Positions 56,518 to 64,000 of a stretch of DNA of 64,000 nt are shown piece after piece (within the stretch, counting starts at the first letter, position 1; every line of letters begins with the position of its first letter). A program made the translations under genes and the position numbers. The notes under the pieces were generated by a model. That model saw only the letters and a program-made list of their open reading frames with translations, was not told the DNA's origin and did no database searches. Origin of the DNA: Sphingomonas aurea (lineage in GTDB: Bacteria; Pseudomonadota; Alphaproteobacteria; Sphingomonadales; Sphingomonadaceae). The stretch covers positions 806,001 to 870,000 of the forward strand of contig NZ_JAUUDS010000001.1 in the NCBI RefSeq assembly GCF_030678875.1. The letters are read 5' to 3'.

Positions 56518-56751
56518 ATGTGGATCCGCATTCGCCGCCTGTTCGTCATCAAGTCAAAGTTCGAGGCGTTCCTCGTCATCTATTGCCTGGCCGTGGGCGC
56601 GACGCATCGCGGGGCGGAGTATCTGCACCTTTACCCGGGAGTCGGTGGGTGGATGCTGTTTGGCTGCTGCACGATCGCGGTGTTCATGGCCGGGGGGCGG
56701 ATCATCGACGCGGTGGAACATGACCGCGAGCGGGCGGCGGTCTGGGGGTAG
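56518..56751 (+). CDS. Small membrane protein, two TM segments
   Basis: 77 residues. A basic N-terminus is followed by FEAFLVIYCLAVGA and GGWMLFGCCTIAVFMAGG as two helices, with an RxxDAVEHDRERAAVWG tail. Type and size resemble small conserved membrane proteins of sphingomonads; no function known. Ends 16 bp before the convergent epimerase gene. Confidence 0.6.
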   Translation: MWIRIRRLFVIKSKFEAFLVIYCLAVGATHRGAEYLHLYPGVGGWMLFGCCTIAVFMAGGRIIDAVEHDRERAAVWG

Positions 56752-56767
56752 AGGGTAGCGGAGGGGC

Positions 56768-57784
56768 TTACGCCGCCTCCGCAGGGACCCGCTCCTCCGC
56801 CAGTTCCTGCGCGAACCAGGCATAGGTGGTCGCCAGTCCCTCGGCCAGATCGACGGTCGGGCGCCAGCCGAGTTCGGCCTGCGCGCGCGAGATGTCGGGG
56901 CGGCGACGGCGGGGGTCGTCCTGGGGTAGGGGGCGGTGGACCAGCGGGGTGCGGGCACCGGACAGCGCCACCACCTGCTCCGCCAGTTCGCCGACGGTCA
57001 GCTCGTTGGGATTGCCGAGGTTGACCGGCTCAAGCGCGTCGCTGCGCCACTCCATCAGGCGGATCAGCGCATCGACCATGTCGCTGACGTAGCAGAAGCT
57101 GCGGGTCTGGCTGCCGTCGCCATAGATGGTGATATCGCGACCCGACAGCGCCTGGCAGATCAGGTTCGACACGACGCGGCCGTCGTCGGGATGCATGTGC
57201 GGGCCGTAGGTGTTGAAGATGCGCGCGACGCGCACCTGCGCGCGGCCGGCGCGGGCATAGTCGAAGGTCAGCGCCTCGGCGGCGCGCTTGCCCTCGTCAT
57301 AACAGGCGCGTGGACCCGTACAGCTGACCCAGCCGCGATAGCCCTCGACCTGAGGGTGCACCTCCGGATCGCCATAGACCTCGCTGGTCGAGGTCAGGAG
57401 GAAGCGGGCGCCGGCACGCTCGGCGAGGCGGAGCAGATGGTGGGTGCCGACGACGTTGGTCAGCATCGTATGCTCGGGATCGACCTGATACTGTGGCGGC
57501 GAGGCAGCGCAGGCGAGGTTGTAGATCCGCGTGATCCGGTCGGCGTGACGCGTCACCGCGTCGGGCAGCGGCAGGGTGATATCGCCCTCGACAAAGGTGA
57601 AGCCGGGCCGCCCCTCCAGCAGCTTCAGGTTCGAGGGGCGCGCGGTCTGGAGGTTGTCGAGGCAGATCACCTCGTTCCCCTCGTCGAGCAGCCGCGCGAC
57701 GAGGTGCGAGCCGATGAAGCCGGCGCCGCCCGCGACGAGGATCATTCCCGGATCTGAACGTGCCATCTTAGCATCCTCCATCAT
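56768..57784 (-). CDS. NDP-sugar epimerase/decarboxylase (UDP-xylose synthase-like SDR)
   Basis: 338 residues. Extended SDR: VAGGAGFIGSHLV, TSEVYGDPEVHP, then the active site TGPRACYDEGKR in a form typical of UDP-glucuronate decarboxylases and RmlB-like enzymes, and RVARIFNTYGPHMHPDDGRVV. Probably makes UDP-xylose or a related sugar for the glycosyltransferases upstream. The 4-bp overlap with the upstream gene (as in the rest of the cluster) was used to choose the ATG at 57784; an ATG 18 bases further in has a better ribosome site. Confidence 0.85.
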   Translation of the reverse strand: MMEDAKMARSDPGMILVAGGAGFIGSHLVARLLDEGNEVICLDNLQTARPSNLKLLEGRPGFTFVEGDITLPLPDAVTRHADRITRIYNLACAASPPQYQVDPEHTMLTNVVGTHHLLRLAERAGARFLLTSTSEVYGDPEVHPQVEGYRGWVSCTGPRACYDEGKRAAEALTFDYARAGRAQVRVARIFNTYGPHMHPDDGRVVSNLICQALSGRDITIYGDGSQTRSFCYVSDMVDALIRLMEWRSDALEPVNLGNPNELTVGELAEQVVALSGARTPLVHRPLPQDDPRRRRPDISRAQAELGWRPTVDLAEGLATTYAWFAQELAEERVPAEAA

Positions 57785-58857
57785 GCTGCGCCTTTGCGGT
57801 CCGCGCGGGTCTGGGCCGCGTCGTCGATCAGGCGTTCGAGTTCTTCGGCGCGGTGTGCCGCGGTGTGTGCGGAGAGGACGACGCGCCGTGCCGCCTGGCC
57901 GATCGCAGCGGCATCGTCGCAGTCGAGCGCAGAGAGAACGGCGGCACCGTCATCGGCCAGAACGATCTCGCGATCGGGCGCGAACAGGTCGGAGAGGCCG
58001 TTCCAGCGGTCGGACACGATCGGGGTGGCGCAGGCCGCCGCCTCGAACAGGCGGACCGAGGGGGACCAGCCGGCGGCGATCATGTCGGCGCGCGTCACGT
58101 TCAGCGTCCAGCGCGAGGTGGAATAGAAGTCGGGGTGATCGGCGGGGGGCAGGTGCTCGATCCGCTCGACGTTCGCCGGCCAGTCGATGTCGGTTGGATA
58201 TTGTGGTCCAGCGACCGCGAAGCGCAGGTCGGAACGCAGGCGGGCGGGCTCCAGCAGCAGCCGTTCCAGCGTCGGCTGGCGATCGGGGCTATAGGTACCG
58301 AGATAGCTCAGGTCCCAGCGCTTGGCCGCGCCGGTCGGACGGTAACGGGCATCGTCGACCGAGCAGTAGAGCGCGCGGGCGGCGGGGGAGCCATAGTCGC
58401 GCTCGATCCGGTCGAGCGTCGGGCCGCCGGTAAAGGAGAGATAGAGGTCGTAGCCGGGGATCAGCTCCGGCGTCAGATACTCATGGTCGCCGCGCGCCAG
58501 CTTGGCGAGGGTGACGGGCGTGTCGATGTCATAGAAGGCGGTGACGCCGCGCGCGACGCGCTGGATGTGGCGGCCGACCGCGACGCCATCGGGAACGTAG
58601 GAGCCGACGATGACCGCATCGGCCTGCGCGATCGCCTGGTCCCACCCCGACAGCTCGTCGAGATCGCGGTAGAAGGCGAGCCGGCACCAGTCGGGATCGG
58701 CGAGGTCGCGGTGCGGCGCGTACCAGGGGACGTCGCGTTCGAGGAACAGCACGTCGTGGCCGCGGGCGTGGAACGCCTGCAGTAGCGCGCGATACGTAGT
58801 CGCGTGGCCATTGCCCCAGGAAGAGGACAGCGACAGGCCGAGGACGACGATCCTCAT
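57781..58857 (-). CDS. CgeB-like glycosyltransferase
   Basis: 358 residues starting MRIVVLGLSLSSSWGNGHATTYR. The start (GNGHATTYRALLQAFHARGHDVLFLE) and the later ADMIAAGWSPSVRLFEAAACATPIVSDRW (GT-B nucleotide-sugar site, Glu in FEAA) fit the CgeB-type glycosyltransferases. Shares its N-terminal opening with two genes upstream. Donor and acceptor unknown. Four-base overlaps on both sides. Confidence 0.8.
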   Translation of the reverse strand: MRIVVLGLSLSSSWGNGHATTYRALLQAFHARGHDVLFLERDVPWYAPHRDLADPDWCRLAFYRDLDELSGWDQAIAQADAVIVGSYVPDGVAVGRHIQRVARGVTAFYDIDTPVTLAKLARGDHEYLTPELIPGYDLYLSFTGGPTLDRIERDYGSPAARALYCSVDDARYRPTGAAKRWDLSYLGTYSPDRQPTLERLLLEPARLRSDLRFAVAGPQYPTDIDWPANVERIEHLPPADHPDFYSTSRWTLNVTRADMIAAGWSPSVRLFEAAACATPIVSDRWNGLSDLFAPDREIVLADDGAAVLSALDCDDAAAIGQAARRVVLSAHTAAHRAEELERLIDDAAQTRADRKGAA

Positions 58858-59942
58858 GCCGCTTCCCGCACGCGGGCGACGCGGTCGCGCAGCAGCGCGT
58901 CGACCTGGACGGCGCGCAGGGCATAGGTGTGCTCGGCGAGGACGCGGGCGAGCGCGGCGTCGCCGATCGCGCGGGCGCGTTCCGCCGTCAGGGTGGACAG
59001 GTGCTCGGCGACGTCCTGTCCGTCGCGGGCGACCAGCACCTCTCGGTCGGGGACCAGGAACTGCTCTATCCCCTCCCACGCGTCGGTGATGAGGCAGGCG
59101 GCGGCGCCGGCGGCCTCGAACACGCGGGTGGCGGGCGAGAAGCCGATCGAGGCCATCGAGTCGCGGGCGACGTTCAGGACGGCGCGGGGCGTGCAGTTGA
59201 AGGCGTTATGCTCGGCCGTATAGACATGGCCGCGGTGGCGAACATTGGCGGGCATGGCCTTCGTTTCCCACCCGTTGCCGCCGATCAGAAAGCGGCTGTC
59301 GGGCAGCGCCGCAGCGGGGCGGAGGAAGAATTCCTCCACGCGCGCTTCGCGGTCGGGCAGGCGGTTGCCGAGAAAGGCGAGGTCACAGGCGAAGCGATCG
59401 TCCGCCGGCACCGGGTGATGGGTGGCGGGGTCCAGCGCGTTGTAGACCGGCACGCACTCGGCCGCGCCGAAGCCGAGATAGGCGTCGACCACCGGCGGGC
59501 CGCCGCCATAGGTCAGGACCATGTCGAGGTCGGGCAGCGCGCGCAGCACCGGATGATCGGGGTCGCCGCGCATCTCGTCGAGCGTCGCGGCGGCGTCGAC
59601 GTCCCAGAACAGCTTCAACGCGTGCGGGGCGGCATGGCGGACGATGCCGTCTATCAGCTCCGCGTCGAAGACGCCGACCCCCGACGCCTTGACGACGATG
59701 TCGGCCTCCCCTGCCCGCTCCAGCACGCTGCGCAGGCCGTCTGCCGTGGCTGGGTAGACGACAGAACGGGCGTAAGAGGGCGGATCGATGTCGCGGTGCT
59801 GCTGCCGGTCGAAGGCGTCGGGCTCGTAGAAGGTGATGTCATGCCCGTGCCCGGCGAGAGCGGACAGGATGCCGCGATAATAGGTCGCGGCGCCGTTCCA
59901 GTAGGACGACACTAGGCTGGAGCCGTAGAATGCGATCTTCAT
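58854..59942 (-). CDS. CgeB-like glycosyltransferase (second paralog)
   Basis: 362 residues starting MKIAFYGSSLVSSYWNGAATYYRGIL. Same design as the neighbour: opening with a W-N-G-x-A-x-x-Y-R motif, GRGHDI-like HGHDITFYEPD, and a C-terminal SMASIGFSPATRVFEAAGAAACLITDAW donor site. Four-base overlap with both neighbours. Likely adds one sugar of a surface glycan made by this cluster. Confidence 0.78.
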   Translation of the reverse strand: MKIAFYGSSLVSSYWNGAATYYRGILSALAGHGHDITFYEPDAFDRQQHRDIDPPSYARSVVYPATADGLRSVLERAGEADIVVKASGVGVFDAELIDGIVRHAAPHALKLFWDVDAAATLDEMRGDPDHPVLRALPDLDMVLTYGGGPPVVDAYLGFGAAECVPVYNALDPATHHPVPADDRFACDLAFLGNRLPDREARVEEFFLRPAAALPDSRFLIGGNGWETKAMPANVRHRGHVYTAEHNAFNCTPRAVLNVARDSMASIGFSPATRVFEAAGAAACLITDAWEGIEQFLVPDREVLVARDGQDVAEHLSTLTAERARAIGDAALARVLAEHTYALRAVQVDALLRDRVARVREAA

Positions 59943-61039
59943 GCGGCGGTCCTGTGTTCTGTCAGGCCGGCGACGATGGCCAGCAGTTCGTCGGCGCGGT
60001 GGCCGCAGGTGTGGCGAGCGCGGATCGTCTCCAAACCCGCGGCGGCGAGCGAGGCGCGCAGGTCCGCGTCGCTGGCGAGATCGCGCAGCGCGGCGGTCAT
60101 CGCGGTGCTGTCGGCGACGCGGAGATAGTCCTGTGCGCGGAACAGGCCCTCGATATCCTGCCACGGGGCCGAGACGAGCGGGATGCCGCAGGCGAGCGCC
60201 TCGAAAACCCGGATCGTCGGGATGCCGGGCAGGATGGTGGAATAGTAGCGCCGCGGGACGTGGACGGTGGCGAGCGCGCGGGCGCAAATCTCCGGCGCGC
60301 GGGCGTTGGGCGCCCAGCCGTGATAGCGGATACCGTAGCGGGCGAGCGTCGCCTTCGCGTCATCGGGATAGCGGACGCCGTAGATGTCGAGCGGCAGGCC
60401 GGCGTCGCGCGCGGGGGCGAAGAGGTACGCCTCCAGCTCGGCGGTTCGTTCGCCGTCGCCCCAGTTGCCGATCCAGACCAGCCCCTCGCGGTGCTGCTCC
60501 ACGGCGGGCGGGTGGAAGAGCCGGGTGTCGGCGGCCTCGTGCCAGGTCCAGACGCGCCCTGCCCAGCCCCAGCCGCGATAGACGTCCGACAGGGTCTCGC
60601 CGAACGCGAGCACGCCGTCATAGCCGGAGAGGTCGAAGGCGCGCATCTCGTCAGGCGCGCTGACCGCACGGTGATGGGTGTCGTGGAACAGCAGCTGGAA
60701 GCGCGCGCCCTGTCGGCGGAGGTGACCGACCGCGGCGACGAGGGCGGAGTCGTTCCACTCGTGCATGATGACGAGGTCGGCGCCGTCGACCAGCTCGGCC
60801 GGGTCGGTGCCGGCGGCGTAGGTGACCGGCGACAGGTCGGGATAAGCCGTACGGAAGGCGTCGAGCCCAGACTCGCCGGCGTCGGCGAGGAGATTGGTCA
60901 GGCTCCAATTGCCCTCCGGCTCCAGTGCCACGACCTGATGGCCCCGCGCCTGCAACTCACGCAGCACGCCGCGCAGGAAATGGGCGTTGCCGTGGTTCCA
61001 GCAGGAGCGGAGCGAGTGGGTGAAATAGACGATTCTCAT
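59939..61039 (-). CDS. CgeB-like glycosyltransferase (third paralog)
   Basis: 366 residues starting MRIVYFTHSLRSCWNHGNAHFLRGVLRELQ. GT-B type: ends with TILPGIPTIRVFEALACGIPLVSAPWQDIEGLF. Related in opening and donor-site form to the two genes downstream. Four-base overlaps with both neighbours. Substrate unknown. Confidence 0.75.
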   Translation of the reverse strand: MRIVYFTHSLRSCWNHGNAHFLRGVLRELQARGHQVVALEPEGNWSLTNLLADAGESGLDAFRTAYPDLSPVTYAAGTDPAELVDGADLVIMHEWNDSALVAAVGHLRRQGARFQLLFHDTHHRAVSAPDEMRAFDLSGYDGVLAFGETLSDVYRGWGWAGRVWTWHEAADTRLFHPPAVEQHREGLVWIGNWGDGERTAELEAYLFAPARDAGLPLDIYGVRYPDDAKATLARYGIRYHGWAPNARAPEICARALATVHVPRRYYSTILPGIPTIRVFEALACGIPLVSAPWQDIEGLFRAQDYLRVADSTAMTAALRDLASDADLRASLAAAGLETIRARHTCGHRADELLAIVAGLTEHRTAA

Positions 61040-62115
61040 GCCGCCGCCCGCCGGTCGGTCGCGGTCAGGCCGGCGTAGATCGCGGCCATCGCGCCGGCCA
61101 TCGCCTCGGGCGTGTAGCGGGCGGCGCGAAGCCGGGCGGCCTCGCCCAGATGGGCGCGGAGCGTCGGGTCGGTACGGGTCCGCTCGATCGCGGCGACATA
61201 GGCTACTTCGTCATCGACGGGGACGAGCAGCGCGGCGCCGGTCCATAGTTCGCGGAAGGTGTCGATGTTGGAGAGGACCAGCGGGCAGCCGGCAGCGGCG
61301 GCCTCCAGCACCGAAAGGCCGAACGGCTCAAATCGGGCGGCGGAGACGTAGATCGGGCGGGTAGCGAGAATCGCGGCGAGTTCGGCTTCGCTCAGCGGTC
61401 CGGGGGTGTCGAGGTGGTGGACCGCGATGCCCTCGCCGTGCGGGCCGGCAAGCGGACCGGCGGCGCGGAACGGCACCGGGACGCGCGCGGCGACGCGGTC
61501 GAGCAGCGGTATGTTCTTCACCTCGTCCCACAGCCGGCCGGCGGTGAAGACAGTGTCGGCCGGTGCCGCGTCCGGCAGGGCGAGCGGGGTGCGGCCGTTA
61601 TGGACGACGAGCGGCAGGGCGGGCAGCGCGTGGACCCGGGCCACCGTCTCGGCAAAGGCGGCGCTGGGGGCGACGACCGCGTCGGCGGCGGCGAGGCCGG
61701 CGCTGGTGAGCGCGACACTCCAGGCGAAGTCCGCGTCGGGCGCGGTGCCGCGCGCGGCCTGCCACCAAGTGCCGATGCAGCCGTGCGCAACGGCGGCGAC
61801 GGGCATGTCGAACTCCGCCTGTGCGGCAAGCGCGGGGGAGTTGAGGTGGACGAGGTCGGCGCCGACCTGCCGCGCCAGTTTCGCGACGGCGTGGCCGGCG
61901 GCGATCACCGCCTCCTCGTCTTCGGCCAGCCAGTCGAGCGGCAGGCCGGTGCGGATGATGCGGAAGCGCTGGTCGTCGCTGTCCGGCAGCGCGTCGGTCG
62001 GGCCGACGACGGCGAGGATCGTCTCGATCCCGAACGGGGCGAGCGCGACGGCGAGTTCGGTGGCGTACTGCCATACGCCCCCTACCGCGTCGGCGGCCAT
62101 CAGCAGGCGCGTCAT
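61036..62115 (-). CDS. GT4-type glycosyltransferase
   Basis: 359 residues starting MTRLLMAADAVGGVWQYATELA. N-terminal GGVWQY motif common in GT4 acceptor domains; C-terminal SAARFEPFGLSVLEAAAAGCPLVLSNIDTFREL with the E-x7-E donor site. Lacks a membrane anchor, so it works on the cytoplasmic face. Overlaps both neighbours by four bases. Confidence 0.85.
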   Translation of the reverse strand: MTRLLMAADAVGGVWQYATELAVALAPFGIETILAVVGPTDALPDSDDQRFRIIRTGLPLDWLAEDEEAVIAAGHAVAKLARQVGADLVHLNSPALAAQAEFDMPVAAVAHGCIGTWWQAARGTAPDADFAWSVALTSAGLAAADAVVAPSAAFAETVARVHALPALPLVVHNGRTPLALPDAAPADTVFTAGRLWDEVKNIPLLDRVAARVPVPFRAAGPLAGPHGEGIAVHHLDTPGPLSEAELAAILATRPIYVSAARFEPFGLSVLEAAAAGCPLVLSNIDTFRELWTGAALLVPVDDEVAYVAAIERTRTDPTLRAHLGEAARLRAARYTPEAMAGAMAAIYAGLTATDRRAAA

Positions 62116-63176
62116 GATGCGGCCCGGAGCAGCAGCGCTTCCTCCACGACCGGCAGGTTCAGGCGCCGCTCGGCCGCCAGCCAGCGGGCGAGGGTTGCGA
62201 CACCGTCCTGCCAGGCGCGCTTCGGAGCGAGGCCGAGCGCCTGCTCGGCGGCGCGGGTGTCGGCGACGAAGTAGCGCTGGTCGCCGGCGCGCCAGTCGGC
62301 ATAGCTCACCTCGACCTCGCGGCCGATCAGCGTGCCGATATGGGCGATCAGCTGGCGCAGGCTGATCGCGTTGGCGGGGCCGCCGCCCAGGTTGAACGCG
62401 CGGCCCTTCACCGCGTCGATATGCCGCCACGCCTGCACATAGGCGTCGACCGCGTTCGACACGTCGAGAATGTCGCGGACCTGGTGACCGTCGCCGTAGA
62501 GGGTGATCGGCTCGCCCTGCAGGGCGCGGATCAGGAAATGGGCGACCCAGCCCTGATCCTCGGTCCCCATCTGGCGCTGTCCGTAGATGCAGCTCATCCG
62601 GATCACCGCGGCGGGCAAGCCGAAGCTGCGCGCGTAATCGAGAACGTATTGGTCAGCCGCCCCCTTCGACACGCCGTAGGGCGTGTGGAAATCGAGCGGG
62701 CGATCCTCGCCGATGCCGTGCGCGCGGACCTGCGCGTCGACGGGGACATAGGCGTCGCCATCGAGCCGGAAATCGAGGTCGGCGAGGTCGCCATACACCT
62801 TGTTGGTCGAGGCGAAGACCAGCGGGACCGCCCTGCCCTGCTGCCGCAAGGCTTCGAGCAGGTTGAACGTGCCGCCGATGTTGATCTCGTGATCCTCGCG
62901 AGGATCGACCATCGAGGTGGTGACCGCGACCTGCGCGGCGAGGTGGAAGACCGCATCGGCATCCGTCACGGCCTGAGCCAGGCGGTCGGCGTCGCGGATG
63001 TCGGCATGAACGAAGTCGATCGCATCACCGTGGCGGTCGCGGAGCCAGTCCAGGTTGCGCTCCGTCCCGGCGCGGCTGAGCGCGTCGTAGACGCGGACGC
63101 GGTGGCCGTCGCCGGCGAGCCGGTCGGCCAGATTGGCGCCGATGAAGCCCGCCCCGCCGGTGACGAGGATGGTCAC
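62112..63176 (-). CDS. NAD-dependent epimerase/dehydratase
   Basis: 354 residues from a GTG at 63176. Rossmann start ILVTGGAGFIGANLADRL, FASTNKVYGD, then YGVSKGAADQYVLDYA (YxxxK) and GEPITLYGDGHQVRDILDVSN. Similar to CDP-paratose 2-epimerase-like SDRs. The start overlaps the upstream stop by 4 bases. Likely produces one NDP-sugar of the cluster. Confidence 0.85.
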   Translation of the reverse strand: MTILVTGGAGFIGANLADRLAGDGHRVRVYDALSRAGTERNLDWLRDRHGDAIDFVHADIRDADRLAQAVTDADAVFHLAAQVAVTTSMVDPREDHEINIGGTFNLLEALRQQGRAVPLVFASTNKVYGDLADLDFRLDGDAYVPVDAQVRAHGIGEDRPLDFHTPYGVSKGAADQYVLDYARSFGLPAAVIRMSCIYGQRQMGTEDQGWVAHFLIRALQGEPITLYGDGHQVRDILDVSNAVDAYVQAWRHIDAVKGRAFNLGGGPANAISLRQLIAHIGTLIGREVEVSYADWRAGDQRYFVADTRAAEQALGLAPKRAWQDGVATLARWLAAERRLNLPVVEEALLLRAAS

Positions 63177-64000
63177 GCGACCAGTCCCCGCTTCTCCAGC
63201 TCCGCCCGCGCGGCGGCGACATTGTCGGTCGCGGTCTGCTCGGCGACCCACTCTGCGAGGTCGGCGAGACCCTGCTGGAAGTCCTGCGTGGCGCGGAAGT
63301 CAAGCTTCTCGGCGGCGAGCGAGGTGTCGCAGAAACAGTGGCGGATGTCGCCGATCCGCGCCTTGCCGACGATCTCCGGCGCGATGTCGTTCTTGCCCAT
63401 CGCACGGGCGAGTTCGGTCGCGACCTCGGTCACCGAGCGGTCGTGGCCCGAGCCGATGTTGAAGGTGCCGCCGGTCGCCTGCGGCAGGACCAAAGCGTCG
63501 GCGAAGGCGCGGGCGACGTCCGACACATGGACGAAGTCACGGCGCTGCTCGCCATCCTCGAAGATCATCGGCTGCTGGCCATTAAGCAGGCGCGAGGCGA
63601 AGATGGCGAGGACGCCGGTGTACGGGTTCGACAGCGCCTGGCCGGGGCCATAGACGTTGAACAGGCGCAGGCAGACCCCCTCCATGCCATAGGGCGCGGC
63701 CATGATGTGGGTGGTGCGCTCCTGCACATATTTGTTGAGCGCGTAGATCGACGACAGCGCCGGTCGCTTCCACTCGGGCGTCGCGACCGGGGCGAGCGGG
63801 CGGCCCTGCGCGTCGACCGGCTCCCAGTTGGACAGGCCGTCCTTCAGCCCGTGGCGCTCGGCATCCTCGACCAGCGCACCGTCGGCATCGCGGTACAGCC
63901 CCTCGCCATAGATCGACATGGACGAGGCCGTCACGACGCGGCGAACGGGATGGTCGATCAGCTTCTCGAACAGCACCGCGGTGCCGACGTCGTTAGTCGA
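63173..64000 (-). CDS. NAD-dependent epimerase (partial, runs off the right edge)
   Basis: About 276 C-terminal residues are visible; the frame is open to the last base. Contains VVTASSMSIYGEG, the active site SSIYALNKYVQERTT (YxxxK) and CLRLFNVYGPGQALSNPYTG, then VHVSDVARAFADAL. The missing N-terminal Rossmann motif lies beyond 64000. Upstream gene of the 4-bp-overlap cluster. Confidence 0.85.
   Translation of the reverse strand, partial: STNDVGTAVLFEKLIDHPVRRVVTASSMSIYGEGLYRDADGALVEDAERHGLKDGLSNWEPVDAQGRPLAPVATPEWKRPALSSIYALNKYVQERTTHIMAAPYGMEGVCLRLFNVYGPGQALSNPYTGVLAIFASRLLNGQQPMIFEDGEQRRDFVHVSDVARAFADALVLPQATGGTFNIGSGHDRSVTEVATELARAMGKNDIAPEIVGKARIGDIRHCFCDTSLAAEKLDFRATQDFQQGLADLAEWVAEQTATDNVAAARAELEKRGLVA

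Overview
The window reads as a GC-rich alphaproteobacterial chromosome, most likely a sphingomonad (Sphingomonas-like). The basis is overall codon use, the dense gene order with many 1-4 nt overlaps, fused lipoyl/E1-beta pyruvate dehydrogenase, a TorF-type putative porin, tad pilus-type proteins, an AST arginine pathway, and GTTC-N7-GTTC as a candidate SOS box. The genus is inferred from family resemblance; no search was run.

Layout. (1) 1-11708, + strand: the late end of a tailed prophage. It holds the C-terminus of a tape measure protein, a large tail-tip protein, small membrane proteins including a probable holin, a TIGR02594-type endolysin, a GTA-like spike-base protein, an Ig-like repeat protein, an SGNH hydrolase and an exported clan-A glycoside-hydrolase-like protein. 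(2) 11710-14653, - strand: a small-gene accessory region. It holds a Cro/C1 HTH protein, a possible 20-residue peptide, a two-gene operon behind a perfect SOS-box match, an AT-rich gene of unknown function with an R-x4-H motif, and an SRAP (YedK/HMCES-like) protein coupled to a 49-residue gene. (3) 14742-34733: a methyltransferase, tRNA-Pro(UGG), adenine deaminase, an SBF-like transporter, a divergent histidine kinase, an Lrp/AsnC regulator, yaaA, gyrA, a porin-like protein, a LuxR-HTH/EF-hand fusion, trmFO, and three TadE/TadG-like genes. (4) 34784-56751: core metabolism (pdhAB, cysK, hisI, purF, cfa, phrB, rppH) mixed with an acyl-CoA dehydrogenase under a MerR regulator, a histone-deacetylase-like hydrolase, an esterase, and an operon with a DUF481 protein, an M20 hydrolase, astA and astB. 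(5) 56768-64000, - strand: seven sugar-nucleotide epimerase and glycosyltransferase genes, each overlapping the next by exactly four bases; the first gene runs off the right edge.

The glycan cluster at the right edge and the SOS-linked accessory strip at 12-14.6 kb are the least explained parts. Intergenic space is scarce: no gap exceeds 300 bp. The larger gaps carry palindromic repeats (40863, 46675-46748, 49503-49643), a 14-bp perfect inverted repeat before gyrA, and two readable operator sites (SOS box at 12747; MerR/LiuR-like site at 43153). No CRISPR array, insertion sequence, integrase or rRNA was seen.
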